64,000 nucleotides of DNA. It comes from JABDMD01 sp965203475 (GTDB lineage: Bacteria > Pseudomonadota > Gammaproteobacteria > UBA4575). Of this stretch, positions 8,201-17,300 are shown piece by piece. The notes under the pieces were generated by a model that worked only from the letters and a program-made list of their open reading frames with translations, was not told the DNA's origin and searched no databases. The stretch spans positions 1,984,001 to 2,048,000 of the forward strand of contig OZ241890.1 of NCBI GenBank assembly GCA_965203475.1, given 5' to 3'. The translations under genes were made by a program, and so were the position numbers. How positions within the stretch are numbered: position 1 is the first letter of the stretch; each line of letters begins with the position of its first letter.

Positions 8201-10093
8201 ACGAGAGTTGGTACGCAATACCGTACTGTTAATGGCAACCGATGAACCAGAAGCTTCGGTGACTTTACTAATTTCATCAAATGACTCTTGCAGTTTAGAT
8301 ACCATCTTGGCAGGTTCAGTGGCCAATACATAGTTATCGGGTGCACCATCATTGTCCGCATCCCATTCAGCGGCTTGCGGTGTGTCATCATTATTTTCAT
8401 CATTAAACCCGCCATATTTCCCCGTCAACCACAGTGGATTTACATTTCCTAGTATGGGATTATTTTTAAATTCTTGCGAATCAATCATGAAGGTCGTTAC
8501 CGTTTGATCACCAGGGAGATGCGAATCTGCTCGCAAGTCAGTAGTGTTCGCATAGTAGGCAAGACCCGCCACATAGTAGCTATTACCTCGCGAATCGCCA
8601 TTGGTAGGCGTTAGATTTGCGCCTGATCCTGGTGCTAATAATTTCCCTAGTTCATTCGTGCCTAATTTCGTTGTTAATTCACCACCCGTTTCGGTATCTT
8701 CTAAACTTCCAACCGTATCCGTAAGTTCCGTAGCATTAATTTCATCATCGGCATTACTTGGTTCGCCTGTATCGTATGTATGAGATATGTTTCTTTCTAA
8801 TGCATCTTCTGTGCTTGTACCTTCAAAATATGTGCCTGGTACGGATTTGTCATTCCAGGGAAAGGCATCGTTAATGGCCACCATAAAATTTTTCTGACAT
8901 TCATATTGGATCGGATCATCCCAGTTGGTAATGATTGGAAACCCACCATTATTACTCGTATTGAGTCCATCATAGGTTTCAAGGGTAGGGCCTAAATTTT
9001 TAAAATAACGAATCGCCTCATAAAATAACTCACTCACCGGGTCGAAAACTTTGTAGCCATTTGCCTTAACCGCAAATTTATTTACATAGTTAATTACTCC
9101 ACTGTTGTTGCTAGATGCATTATGTGGATTATCAATAAAGATTCCATCTTCTCCATATTCTTTTAATGAGTTTGTTTCTCCCGTACCAGTTTCTGGTCCT
9201 ACGAATTTCATATTGTTACGCAATACACCGCCTTGACGGCTATTGGAACCATCTGTGGTGTAGGCCATTACACCGAAACGCATTTTGTCATCGTTACGTT
9301 GAATCAATCCTTCCGGCTTATAGTAATTACTTGAGCCATCGGTGCGCGCAACACAGTTTTCCTCCAAACCTACACTACTGTTACATACCTCAACTTTTAA
9401 TTGATACGTCGTGGTTCCACTACTGGTTTGAAAATCAAATGCTGAATCAGTACGTCTGTTGATATGTGCCCATACACCGGTATAAGGAGTAACGGTGGAA
9501 GGTGCAACATTATTGGCGGCATCTAAAACCTTGTCATGAAAAAACGAAGAATTTCCAAGCGTTCGCTCAATTACAGTGCGAGAAGTTGTATCTTCAACTC
9601 GTCTGCCACCAGTTAAGGTCAACATGTAAATATCGATTGCGGTCATACCCGCCCAGTTTAAGAAGTTTCCACTCCAGCGACCGGTTTGCCCATCATCACA
9701 GGTATGATCAGAGCTTGCAGCATCTGTTGGCACATACACATTACTTGAGTATTGATAGCATTTGTTTGGATCGAAATAACCGATATATTCATGAGATTCA
9801 AAGTAACAAATACCTCGATTGTCCGAGCGACGTCCGCCACATCCCGGTATAGAACCCGCGGCATCATTGTAGGCTGCACCACCCATAGGCGTTTCAACCG
9901 ACATATTCAATAATACGTTAGCCCCTGCACCCGTTTTTAAAAATAATGGGTCATCAGCTAAGTCAATTGCTGAATACGCAGTACCGCTAAAAAGTAATGC
10001 ACTTAAAAAGAAAATTTTTACACTTGCACTGAATTTTTTAACAATGAATTCAGAATGTTTTCGATAAATCATCATGTTGCATTTCCTTTGCAT
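5249..10093 (-). CDS. pilY1: PilY1 copy 2 with inserted discoidin-like and malectin-like domains
   Basis: A giant (1614-residue) PilY1. A signal peptide ends near residue 42 (AYSA). Where PilY1 normally has DxSxS, this copy has LNMSVETPM (62-70), so the VWA metal site is lost. The C-terminal beta-propeller is intact: YVGANDGMLHAF, then a Ca-type loop DEDADRIVDTVYAGDLHG near residue 1305, and a second DVNGDGLIDAND near 1533. Between RKIYTTVD and VNYIRGDQ (about 700-1045) lies an extra ~330-residue segment. It has a discoidin-like first half (WLDVDMGANYDLNYIDIYNR), a malectin-like domain (RINAG at ~829, DVEFDDNLVLDDFEI, INAIEV at ~979) and a discoidin-like second half (GRYIRVQKAG, HLAEIEPY). 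These folds usually bind carbohydrate. An alternative start is the ATG pair at 10075/10072, which also has an upstream AAGGA. Confidence 0.92.
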   Translation of the reverse strand: MQRKCNMMIYRKHSEFIVKKFSASVKIFFLSALLFSGTAYSAIDLADDPLFLKTGAGANVLLNMSVETPMGGAAYNDAAGSIPGCGGRRSDNRGICYFESHEYIGYFDPNKCYQYSSNVYVPTDAASSDHTCDDGQTGRWSGNFLNWAGMTAIDIYMLTLTGGRRVEDTTSRTVIERTLGNSSFFHDKVLDAANNVAPSTVTPYTGVWAHINRRTDSAFDFQTSSGTTTYQLKVEVCNSSVGLEENCVARTDGSSNYYKPEGLIQRNDDKMRFGVMAYTTDGSNSRQGGVLRNNMKFVGPETGTGETNSLKEYGEDGIFIDNPHNASSNNSGVINYVNKFAVKANGYKVFDPVSELFYEAIRYFKNLGPTLETYDGLNTSNNGGFPIITNWDDPIQYECQKNFMVAINDAFPWNDKSVPGTYFEGTSTEDALERNISHTYDTGEPSNADDEINATELTDTVGSLEDTETGGELTTKLGTNELGKLLAPGSGANLTPTNGDSRGNSYYVAGLAYYANTTDLRADSHLPGDQTVTTFMIDSQEFKNNPILGNVNPLWLTGKYGGFNDENNDDTPQAAEWDADNDGAPDNYVLATEPAKMVSKLQESFDEISKVTEASGSSVAINSTVLRTNSRIYQGSFASTDWSGELKAFSLNPDGTVGNTVWQASAEIPAHTARKIYTTVDVNGTPTAKEFTDSNVTLGGSGSSTVTTTSKVTGMTATAISECNEWESTGYASKVVDGNTNGSFPAGSVNHTCGGWPNTTTDADYYDWLDVDMGANYDLNYIDIYNRSDGGHQKRLSNAILMVADTPFSGDDLSTALANADFVAQLTGTPTRINAGSSSNYTDTRGRVWEGDSSYIDTGNNRTNSDVISGADSGALLGDTTDAVIYQTLRGKNNEVRFDIPISNTGIDYFVILHFSDDTTGADFAVDVEFDDNLVLDDFEIGSVYGQDTAVTKIFKYTAVESILDIDINEVSGGNPRINAIEVIPEISATTNLITTAVGIQGRYIRVQKAGQELTIDADKRFLHLAEIEPYADITTTIGGASNADIVNYIRGDQTKEIGQANGIFRTRSTVLGDIVDSSPVSASTENFVYDILPGSEGSSYASYVTSKISKFKGANGEFFNIVYVGANDGMLHAFQDTQDTSPTSAGKEIFAYIPSHLHSKLENLTEPDYQHEYFVNATPHVSDVYINSSWKTMLVGALGAGGKGLYALDVSDPKNFGTSDVMWEFKTDSDTSNGSDEMGFILSEPQLVRLHNGKFGMVFGNGYNSTSHKAQLFILDAEDGSIIKVIDTGVGSSSSPNGLAEPFLLDEDADRIVDTVYAGDLHGNMWKFDVTGNVSSWDVAYDTSGTPAPLYKAEDANGNTQMITSRPSVVNNPKGGFNVLFGTGKYIEIGDNIIPASPDINTFYSINDNGTKATAGRTALVKQEILAEVDVIDDKGNTDPGDDEVIATIRITSENTVNYASQEGWYMDLVLPDDADADTDPEVTGERVIVKPLTRFGRAIFTTFTPSANPCTGGGTGALMEIDALSGSRLGQSVFDVNGDGLIDANDFANFNGDSLPVSGIYIPPTLGVPAIISAAGADYEFKLTSGTGGQINTIQESTGSSFVGRQSWRQLQ

Positions 10094-10132
10094 ATCGTTC
10101 CTGTGATTTTCTTAATAAAACACTGCGCATGT

Positions 10133-10681
10133 TTATAAGCGTTTATATGTTGATTGAATCATAGTTACAGAATTGCTATTAAGCCCGGTTGCTTTAGATG
10201 TAACTCGGTAAATTGTTAACATACAACCTGGCTTTACAGGTAATTCCAATAAACAGTCGTTATCCCGTGGAGCTTCACCAAAATCTTCGATAATAAAATT
10301 TGGTGGTGATTCCGTATTTGCAATTGCTGTGCCATCCACCCATTCATTATCAGCAATGGAGTCCCAAACTGGGAAGGTAGCCACTGCGCCTGCTACACCG
10401 GCTACATCGCCATGTTCAGAACGGGGGAACAAACCATTAGTGCCATCGAATGTCGTGGTGTCTAATAATGTAGATGCTTGAATTTCAGCTTCACGTAATC
10501 CTGCTTCGGCTGCTTGGAAAGATAAATGCTTGTTTCGAATGTTACCGGACATTTTTTCTTCCATAACGGTTGAGCTCACCGCGTTTAATGCAACTAGCGT
10601 TGTAATGGTCAACAGCATTAAACAAACAATGAGTGCAGCACCTTTTTGCTTGTGAATTACATTTGTAAATGGAGTATTCAT
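10133..10681 (-). CDS. pilX: Minor pilin PilX, copy 2
   Basis: A 182-residue PilX-type minor pilin. The prepilin site is QKG|AALIVCLMLLTITTLVALNA, again without Glu5. The VMEEKMSGNIRNKHLSFQAAEAGLREAE motif following the helix is the PilX signature, and the C-terminus ends in MIQSTYKRL, as in copy 1. Cys pair CLLELPVKPGC is a candidate disulfide. It lies 17 bases after pilW and 39 bases before pilY1 copy 2. It should be a component of the pilus priming complex. Confidence 0.92.
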   Translation of the reverse strand: MNTPFTNVIHKQKGAALIVCLMLLTITTLVALNAVSSTVMEEKMSGNIRNKHLSFQAAEAGLREAEIQASTLLDTTTFDGTNGLFPRSEHGDVAGVAGAVATFPVWDSIADNEWVDGTAIANTESPPNFIIEDFGEAPRDNDCLLELPVKPGCMLTIYRVTSKATGLNSNSVTMIQSTYKRL

Positions 10682-10698
10682 AAAACTATCCCTGTTTG

Positions 10699-11802
10699 TT
10701 ACGGCAAACGATTGCGAATGGAAACGGTTGTGGTATAGGCCATACGCAGTCGTCGATCTGCGCCAGGTCCACTGTTTACTGTATTGCCATTAAATACGAT
10801 TGATCTGGGTTCAGTAGTAACCTGCTCTATACTGCGTAGTAATAAATTAATTCTTACGCTAATTACATTACTCCAATCTGTAACATTATTAGCGGTTACA
10901 TAGACATCGGCATATTCATCACCACCGGTATCTTCACCATACAGAAGCTGCATGTCTTCAATTCCATCTGCAAGCTCAAACACGGTAAAATCATCTTCAT
11001 CAATATCGGTATCAGCATCTGGATTCCAAGCAGATTTAAATAGTGCGGGTTGAGCACTGTTAGGGCTGGTACCAATAAAATAGGAATTTGATTGCCATTT
11101 AAAGAGCAGTGAATCTGCCCCATAAGCTTTACTTAAGTCATCTGTTGTATTAGGTCCAGTCCCCCCACCATCTGAATGACTTACAGTTTGTTTGCCACTA
11201 GCAATTGCCATTTCAGCATCATTACTCACTTGGTAAACATCTGCAGCGGTACAATCTGTTACCATGACCACTTGATTTTGTTCAAAGTCACAGCCATTAG
11301 GCGAAGTAACTTCTAAATTAACATTGCTTGGTGCCATAGTTCCTGCCACATGGGCACCACAATTTGCAGCACGTTGAATATTTAATACATCAGTGCCTTG
11401 AACAACTGTTGTGTCTGGATTGTCAGCATCATTAAGATTAATACCTGCGTCAATTGCAGGCAGCCAACCAGTATTATTATTGTTATAACCACGAATACTA
11501 TCGGTACCATCAATTGTAAATGGGATTGGAGCTTCAGCGATTATATTTACCGTGAAATTATCAGTGCGACTGGTACAACCGTTATAGCCTGCCATACGAA
11601 TATCTTTCACCATGTTCTCAACAATAAATCTTCCATTCTCTTGCAAACGTGAAAGTTCATTTTCTAAACGATAGGTGGACTTATTACTGGCAAAAATTTG
11701 AATCGCTACACCCGATAACAGTAGTCCCAAAACCATTGCAATCATAAGCTCTACCAATGACAGACCTGCCTGCTGCTTAAACTTTTCTTTATAATTTCTC
11801 AT
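10699..11802 (-). CDS. pilW: Minor pilin PilW, copy 2
   Basis: PilW-type minor pilin. I choose the ATG at 11802 (367 residues) because the frame extends further upstream only by running into pilV; this start leaves a 4-base gap after the pilV stop and puts the leader RNYKEKFKQQAG just before LSLVELMIAMVLGLLLSG. PilW hallmarks are SRLQENGRFI, DIRMAGYNGC, TANNVTDWSNVISVRINLLLRS and GADRRLRMAYTTTVSIRNR at the C-terminus. It is third in operon 2, consistent with the standard order. Confidence 0.92.
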   Translation of the reverse strand: MRNYKEKFKQQAGLSLVELMIAMVLGLLLSGVAIQIFASNKSTYRLENELSRLQENGRFIVENMVKDIRMAGYNGCTSRTDNFTVNIIAEAPIPFTIDGTDSIRGYNNNNTGWLPAIDAGINLNDADNPDTTVVQGTDVLNIQRAANCGAHVAGTMAPSNVNLEVTSPNGCDFEQNQVVMVTDCTAADVYQVSNDAEMAIASGKQTVSHSDGGGTGPNTTDDLSKAYGADSLLFKWQSNSYFIGTSPNSAQPALFKSAWNPDADTDIDEDDFTVFELADGIEDMQLLYGEDTGGDEYADVYVTANNVTDWSNVISVRINLLLRSIEQVTTEPRSIVFNGNTVNSGPGADRRLRMAYTTTVSIRNRLP

Positions 11803-11806
11803 GTGT

Positions 11807-12271
11807 TTATATTTCTGATGTAAAACTAAATTGTTGAACGGTTGCTGAAGAATCTTGTGCAGTACCACCTTCTCGCTCAACATTCCATTGCACGACTACG
11901 GTACATGAACCTGCGTTATCACAATTGATAGAGCCATCACCACTAGGCAATAAATTTGATAAACTGGTTAACCAATCATTAACATCGGCAGCCGCTAATG
12001 TAGTGCCACCAAGACTACCGCCCGAAATATCGATGTCATAAGATTCTGCAATCGCTTGGGTACGATTTGCACGTAAGCGATCTACAATGTCATACGCAAG
12101 AAAAGTTGCTTGTGATTTTTGGTAAGCACCATGGTTCGCTTTCAGTGACACGCCTTGTAATGCCGCCAAGCCTAATAACCCTACCGATAACACTAAAAGC
12201 GAGATTAAAATTTCCATTAAGGAAACTCCACGCTGATATTTACTTTTATATTTTTGTAATTTCATTTTCAT
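11807..12271 (-). CDS. pilV: Minor pilin PilV, copy 2
   Basis: A 154-residue PilV. The prepilin site is QRG|VSLMEILISLLVLSVGLLGLAALQ with Glu5, followed by the PilV signature LKANHGAYQKSQATFLAYDIVDRLRANR. The usual LLPSGDGSI motif and one Cys pair (INCDNAGSC) are present. Two ATG codons lie six bases apart at the start; the first follows the fimT stop by one base. Second gene of operon 2. Confidence 0.92.
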   Translation of the reverse strand: MKMKLQKYKSKYQRGVSLMEILISLLVLSVGLLGLAALQGVSLKANHGAYQKSQATFLAYDIVDRLRANRTQAIAESYDIDISGGSLGGTTLAAADVNDWLTSLSNLLPSGDGSINCDNAGSCTVVVQWNVEREGGTAQDSSATVQQFSFTSEI

Positions 12272-12272
12272 T

Positions 12273-12770
12273 TTACGAACAGTTGTTATCCACCATATTG
12301 GCTTTACCGGATAAGCCGATGGTTATTTGACGAATATAAGCTTTACCGGTTGGGCAGTTTGTTGGAGTTAGGGTTAAGGTAATATTATTGTCTGAATCGA
12401 TAGTCCCATCAGACTGATATGTAACATCATCTTCGCTGACAATAACAGTTGCATTACCTAGTTCGTCAAATTGACGTAATACATTGCCACCGGAAGTAAC
12501 TGTTAAGCCAGCTGACCATATCCAATTACTTCCTGAAGCAGCTGAGGATACGGGTGTAATTTCAACATTTGCGTTTTGATTAATGGTTTCATTACGCGCA
12601 TAGTTTAAAGCACTAATAATTGTATTCGCCTGAGTAATCACTCGGTTTTGTCGATAAATATCGGCAAAAGATGGAATCGCAATAGAGGCCAAAATTGCAA
12701 GCATAGCAATTGTGATCATTCCTTCAACAAGGGTAAAACCCTTACTATGTTTTTTACCTGTTACGTTCAT
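12273..12770 (-). CDS. fimT: Minor pseudopilin FimT/FimU (GspH domain), copy 2
   Basis: First gene of operon 2 (165 residues). The leader is MNVTGKKHSKG, the mature start FTLVEGMITIAMLAILASIAIPSF, with Glu5 and the PSF motif of the GspH/FimT family. The following helix (NTIISALNYARNETINQ) fits the family. The C-terminus ends NNCS, with one partner Cys upstream (TNCPTG). The domain is shorter and less conserved than in copies 1 and 3. A conserved regulatory block lies about 100 bases upstream. Confidence 0.9.
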   Translation of the reverse strand: MNVTGKKHSKGFTLVEGMITIAMLAILASIAIPSFADIYRQNRVITQANTIISALNYARNETINQNANVEITPVSSAASGSNWIWSAGLTVTSGGNVLRQFDELGNATVIVSEDDVTYQSDGTIDSDNNITLTLTPTNCPTGKAYIRQITIGLSGKANMVDNNCS

Positions 12771-12871
12771 TTCTTTTGCTGTTAAAAATTAACTGATGTG
12801 CTAAACACATCTCTTCTCCACAACGTTGAACAAACTTTACCTATAAAAATCATGAATTTGCGAGAGCACCC

Positions 12872-12972
12872 TGTAACTCGCTTTGATTCACCGACGGGAG
12901 GGAAGAAGGTTTTTATTTTTTATGACGAGCGCAGTCTTGAAAAAAATAACGCATCATGATTCGCCGATAAAT
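12872..12972 (-). promoter_or_regulatory. Conserved upstream block of minor pilin operon 2
   Basis: Second copy of the block described at 4514-4615. Read toward fimT: TGATGCGTTATT at 12945-12956, CCTCCCGTCGG at 12891-12901, TCAAAGCGAGTTACA at 12872-12886. Element order and spacing are the same to within one base, and the block ends 102 bases from the fimT ATG. The flanking sequence is far less similar, so selection for a site is likely. The rest of the 409-base gap (12771-13179) is AT-rich with no gene seen. Confidence 0.55.
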
Positions 12973-13179
12973 GGCAAATAGAAATTATTTTTTAAAAATA
13001 TTTAAACAAAAATTAATTTAATTTCTAAATAAAAATTAAAAAAATTACCGTAACAAAAAAACTCATTGCATCGTCATGAGTTAGTAAATTTATAATAATT
13101 TGCGCGTTATAGGCGGTGTAATATCACCGATTGATTGGAGTTAACGTTGGTAAATGTAATGCTAGCAGATACTAAATCT

Positions 13180-13611
13180 CTACCACTTTGTCGATGGACA
13201 GCGTGCGCCACGTGAGTCGACCCAAATATTTCCATCGGCCACTTGATTGCCCTGTGCTGTTGCAAACACTTCAACACAATTTGCTATCGGTTGTAATGCA
13301 CCCGTCGTATCACATTCATTGGGTCGGCATTGCTGCAAGGTGAGTTGATAATAGCCTTCGGCAGTAAGCGCCGCCGTATTTAAAGCTGTAAGCGAAGTGG
13401 TGTAGGTATTATTGGTGGCATAAAAACGTTCTTGCCTATGAATTACATCGATTAACGCCGACTGCGCTTCACTACGCCGTGTTTTTTGCATTTGGCTTTG
13501 ATAGCTGGGATAGGCAATGGATGCAATGATGGCGACTACAGCGATGGCAATCATTAATTCAATTAACGTTATTCCATGTGTTCGTTGAACATTGTTGAAG
13601 TTATTTACCAT
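13180..13611 (-). CDS. pilE: Type IV pilin PilE-like, second of a tandem pair
   Basis: A 143-residue pilin with leader MVNNFNNVQRTHG and mature start ITLIELMIAIAVVAIIASIAYPSYQ; Glu5 is present. The helix SQMQKTRRSEAQSALIDVIHRQERFYATNNTYTTSL is typical of PilE-type minor pilins. Cys residues CRPNEC, NC and a C-terminal ARC could form disulfides. It overlaps the preceding pilE-like gene by 7 bases, so the two are translationally coupled. This is the last gene of operon 3. The pair likely arose by duplication, although the C-terminal halves differ. Confidence 0.88.
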   Translation of the reverse strand: MVNNFNNVQRTHGITLIELMIAIAVVAIIASIAYPSYQSQMQKTRRSEAQSALIDVIHRQERFYATNNTYTTSLTALNTAALTAEGYYQLTLQQCRPNECDTTGALQPIANCVEVFATAQGNQVADGNIWVDSRGARCPSTKW

Positions 13612-14027
13612 TTATTAACAGGCGTCTTTTGATTTAAGGAATTATAGGTTAAATCCCCATCGGCAGCTTGTGCGCCCTGTCCCACTGCTGTGAGTTCTAC
13701 ACATTCCGCAATAGGGTCTCCTGAAGGACATGCACCTGCCGTAATGATATAAGCACCCTCATCAGAAGCCACGGCACCGCCCCCCGCATCAGTAAAATTT
13801 AATTCAGCTACTAGACTCGCAGTATAACGACTGTTGTTGGAGTAAAACTTTTGCTGCGCCTGCATAACTTGCATTAACTTGGCTTGCCCATCGGAGCGTT
13901 TGGTTGCACGCATTTGGGATTGGTATAGCGGATAACCCACTGTTGCAAGAATTGCAACAATGGCAATAACAATCATTAACTCAATGAGAGTAATACCCTT
14001 AGACTGGGGTTTGCCTAAGTACTTCAT
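13605..14027 (-). CDS. pilE: Type IV pilin PilE-like, first of a tandem pair
   Basis: A 140-residue pilin, leader MKYLGKPQSKG, mature start ITLIELMIVIAIVAILATVGYPLYQ with Glu5. The helix SQMRATKRSDGQAKLMQVMQAQQKFYSNNSRYT fits PilE. Like its downstream neighbour it carries an A-x-G-x-Q-A-A-D-G motif before the C-terminus (GQGAQAADGDLTY here, AQGNQVADGNIWV there), supporting duplication. It starts 12 bases after the pilY2-like gene. Confidence 0.88.
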   Translation of the reverse strand: MKYLGKPQSKGITLIELMIVIAIVAILATVGYPLYQSQMRATKRSDGQAKLMQVMQAQQKFYSNNSRYTASLVAELNFTDAGGGAVASDEGAYIITAGACPSGDPIAECVELTAVGQGAQAADGDLTYNSLNQKTPVNKW

Positions 14028-14039
14028 CGTTGTAAAAAA

Positions 14040-14393
14040 TTAAGGGCGAACGACGGTTCCGCTGGGTAACTGCCAAATTTTAATTATTTTTAATTGGCCG
14101 TTAACGATCTTAGTTGAAAAACCAATTTCGTCCCCTGGGTTGATGGATTCAATCGTTCCAAATTGAGAGCTTAATGTAGAAACTTTTACATTTTGGTCAT
14201 AATCAAAATGTACCAGACCAAAAATTAGTTGTTTATTATCTGTATCAATTGCTGTCACTAATCCTGAACGATCAAAATAAGAAGGGTAGTAGTCAGGATA
14301 AATCGTAGAACTATCATTTTCTGCATGTACGATTGAAATACTAACAATCAGGCTAGTTAATAACAGTAAAAATTTTACATGCTGCTTAACCAT
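14040..14393 (-). CDS. pilY2: PilY2-like small exported protein
   Basis: A 117-residue protein with a signal peptide (MVKQHVKFLLLLTSLIVSISIVHA). The mature part is a compact beta-rich domain: SGLVTAIDTDNKQLIFG, then SINPGDEIGFSTKIVNGQLKIIKIWQLPSG. Position is the main argument: it lies between pilY1 and pilE, exactly where P. aeruginosa carries the similarly sized pilY2. Fold and size agree, but I cannot confirm homology without a search. The gene starts 2 bases after the pilY1 stop, so translation is likely coupled. Operon 2 has no such gene between pilY1 and pilE. Confidence 0.65.
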   Translation of the reverse strand: MVKQHVKFLLLLTSLIVSISIVHAENDSSTIYPDYYPSYFDRSGLVTAIDTDNKQLIFGLVHFDYDQNVKVSTLSSQFGTIESINPGDEIGFSTKIVNGQLKIIKIWQLPSGTVVRP

Positions 14394-14395
14394 AA

Positions 14396-17300
14396 TTAAT
14401 ACTCAATTTGTTTCCAGGAATGTCTGCCAAGCAAAGGTTCAATAGAAGCACTACTGGTGTCTTGTTCTGCAATACGAATTAGTTTCGAACCTCCATCCAG
14501 CGTTCCACCACCCACATAGTTATCCAATACAATGGTATCGCCTAATCCTGTGTCAGACTTTACGCCAGTAATAATATTGATTTGCGAGATGGTGCCCCCC
14601 TTGAAATCGGAAGCGTTAATCACGGCATCATTATTAATATCAAAAATAGGTGATATTCCTGAACCACCGGTCTCAGGATTCAGTGCAGAGACAAAACCGC
14701 CATCCGGTGAGGTACAAAATTGGCCATTCTGCGGTATTACTGTATTAAAAAATAAAATATTTTCTTGTAACACAATTCCTCGCACCGCACGCTCGCCCGG
14801 GAACTCAGGCGAATCTCCCGGATCGCCTCCCGGCGGCGGGGTATCAAAATCAACAAACCATCCACGAACCTGTTCAGAACCTGTATCATCCCAGTCCACT
14901 ACATTGTTGGTAGAGGTTCGCACAATGCCGAGTACGTCGATAGAAGAACTCAATGTTTGCTCAATCAACTGATCCGAGGTGCTAGGATTCTTAAATTCGA
15001 TTGGAAAACTTCCACCAATGCCAACATCGGAAAAAGTAAAAGAGTTATCCCACAATCCATAAATCGATTGAATTTCGGTACTGGTTGCATCTTGGTTAGT
15101 GAAGTAGCTGCCCGTAGCAACTATCACAATATACCCCTGTGCACTAGGATGAAGAATTACTTCTGGTCGAGTGGTTATCGGTTGGATTTCATCACGAGTC
15201 GCGGTTCCATATTTTGCCGTAAAGATGATTTCTATATTAGAAGCGTTGTCCCAATCATCTTCATCATCACTGCTAATGTTTACCACATAAACATTGCCGT
15301 GTAGGTCTCCTGCATATAAACGGTCCAAGGTACCGTTTCCATCTTCATCCACGCCGCGAATATCAGAGATGCCATTGCGAATACCATTAACATTTTCGGC
15401 AATTCCTTGTTGGGTGTTTATTTTAATTACATCACTAGAATCCCAACCATCTACCCCTTGTTCTATGAACACTATATATATGTAGGCATCGCCACTGCTG
15501 CTGGTGCTGTTATACCCATTGCCAAAAATGGCTACCCACTTTTGATCGCCACTGCTGGAAACATTGCTCATCCCAATTACAGGTTCACTGTACGTAAATC
15601 CTAAATCACTTACGCCATCTAAGCTTCCATCTAATAAATCGTCATCTGTTTCGGTAAATTCCCACAGTACTTGATCAACTGCAGAAGCTTCGGCGTCAAA
15701 TTGTGTGGGGTCGGTAATATTTAGTGCGTAATAGCCCTTGCCTCCTGCACCTAATCCTCCAATTAAAATTGTATTCCAGGAACGCGATGTCCCACCCGCA
15801 GGGTCAATAAAAGCATCATTCACACGTGGTCTAGCATCCACAAAAAATCGATGTGCATAATCCGGGCTAGTAAACTCACCCAATTCGTCTAATAAAATAT
15901 CGGGTACGTATGCGAATTTTTCCACGCCATCCGCCGCACGAAACGCATGTAACATGCTAGCACCAACATAAACGAGTCGCTCACGATTTTGGTTACTATC
16001 GGCATCCCTAAAAAAATCATAGCTATCAGCGCCATCCGGCCAGGCTCCACCAAAGCGCTGAGTAAAAAATGGAGCGCCGACAAATACTATGCCTGAATTC
16101 ACCAGGTCACTTATCTTACCGCCTAATCCTACTTCCGAACCTAGGTCCACACGCGTACGCATATCTCCAACATTAAAATCATTTCCTTCATCATCACGAC
16201 TACCGCGCAAAAAATCTACGCGTATAGGAACAATATCTGAAACAGGCGAAACATTTGCCGGTGCAGGAACCTGTAATCTTGTGGTTTGACTTGCCAATAA
16301 TCCATTTGCACTCAGATTAAACTCGCGGCCTCCTGCGGTATTGGTAGGGTCGTTGGTAATCATTACACGTGAGCTTGGAGCACGTGTTTCAAGTGGTGGT
16401 GCCGCACGCCAATTAAAGATTGGATCATTCGAACCGTCCTCTTCAAAACTGCCATCCAACAAAACATTTTGTGAAACTAGATCTCCACTATTCGCCGCAA
16501 TATTTGAAAACGTTCTAAATACCACGGTATCTTCAGTAATAGCTTGCGTACTAAAGGCTAAAGTCGCATTGGGAATCGTTGCGGTACTGGATGATCGAAA
16601 AACTGATTGAAGTTGTTGGCGTAAATCCGAACTACCAAAGGCTTGTAAGAAACGGCCTCGACCATTATAGGCAGCGTGCAACATACCATCGACAAACTCT
16701 GCGCCATTGGGGCTTACTATATTATGATTGGTCCAAGTAAATGATGCTGTGGGATCGGTAGGTTCTGTGATACCTGTACCTTGCAAACCAAGAGAAATGA
16801 TATTGGTTCTCATGTTTTGACCTAAGTTATCATCCAAACGCAAAGCAGGCGTGCTTGGAAAACTTAAGATATCATTTAGCGTTACCGGCACATTATTTAT
16901 GATTGTAATTTCTGGATGTAAATCGCGCTCATTAAAGTTCATTGCAATATCAGCCAATGTGTTTGCATTGCCATCGGCAAATGCACCGCCGTCAAATAAG
17001 GTGTTGTCATCACTATCGTCATCCGTAATCCCAGAAATAGATGTAAACGTATCTTGAAAACTTCCCGTTATCATGATGACTTCGTTTCTTTGACAGGTAC
17101 CCGCAGGTATCCCGAGAACTGGACACGCGGCATCACCAGGATTAGAGGTGCTACTGCTACCGAAAATATCATTCGCTTCACATTCAAAATAGAGTCCAGC
17201 TTTTTCTAAACTGGCGCGTACTTCTGAACCGCTTGCTAATTGCGAATTATAAACCGCACTTAATAATGCTTGTTTGTTGCCTTGCGAAGGCAGTTGATTC

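Noticed and set aside
12960..12972. GCCGATAA resembling a sigma-28 -10 element in the operon 2 upstream block
   Set aside because: It points away from fimT, has no TAAA at the correct spacing, and the copy upstream of operon 1 lacks an exact match.
14532..14972. 146-residue plus-strand reading frame within pilY1 copy 3
   Set aside because: Antisense to a clearly conserved propeller domain; it is a shadow.
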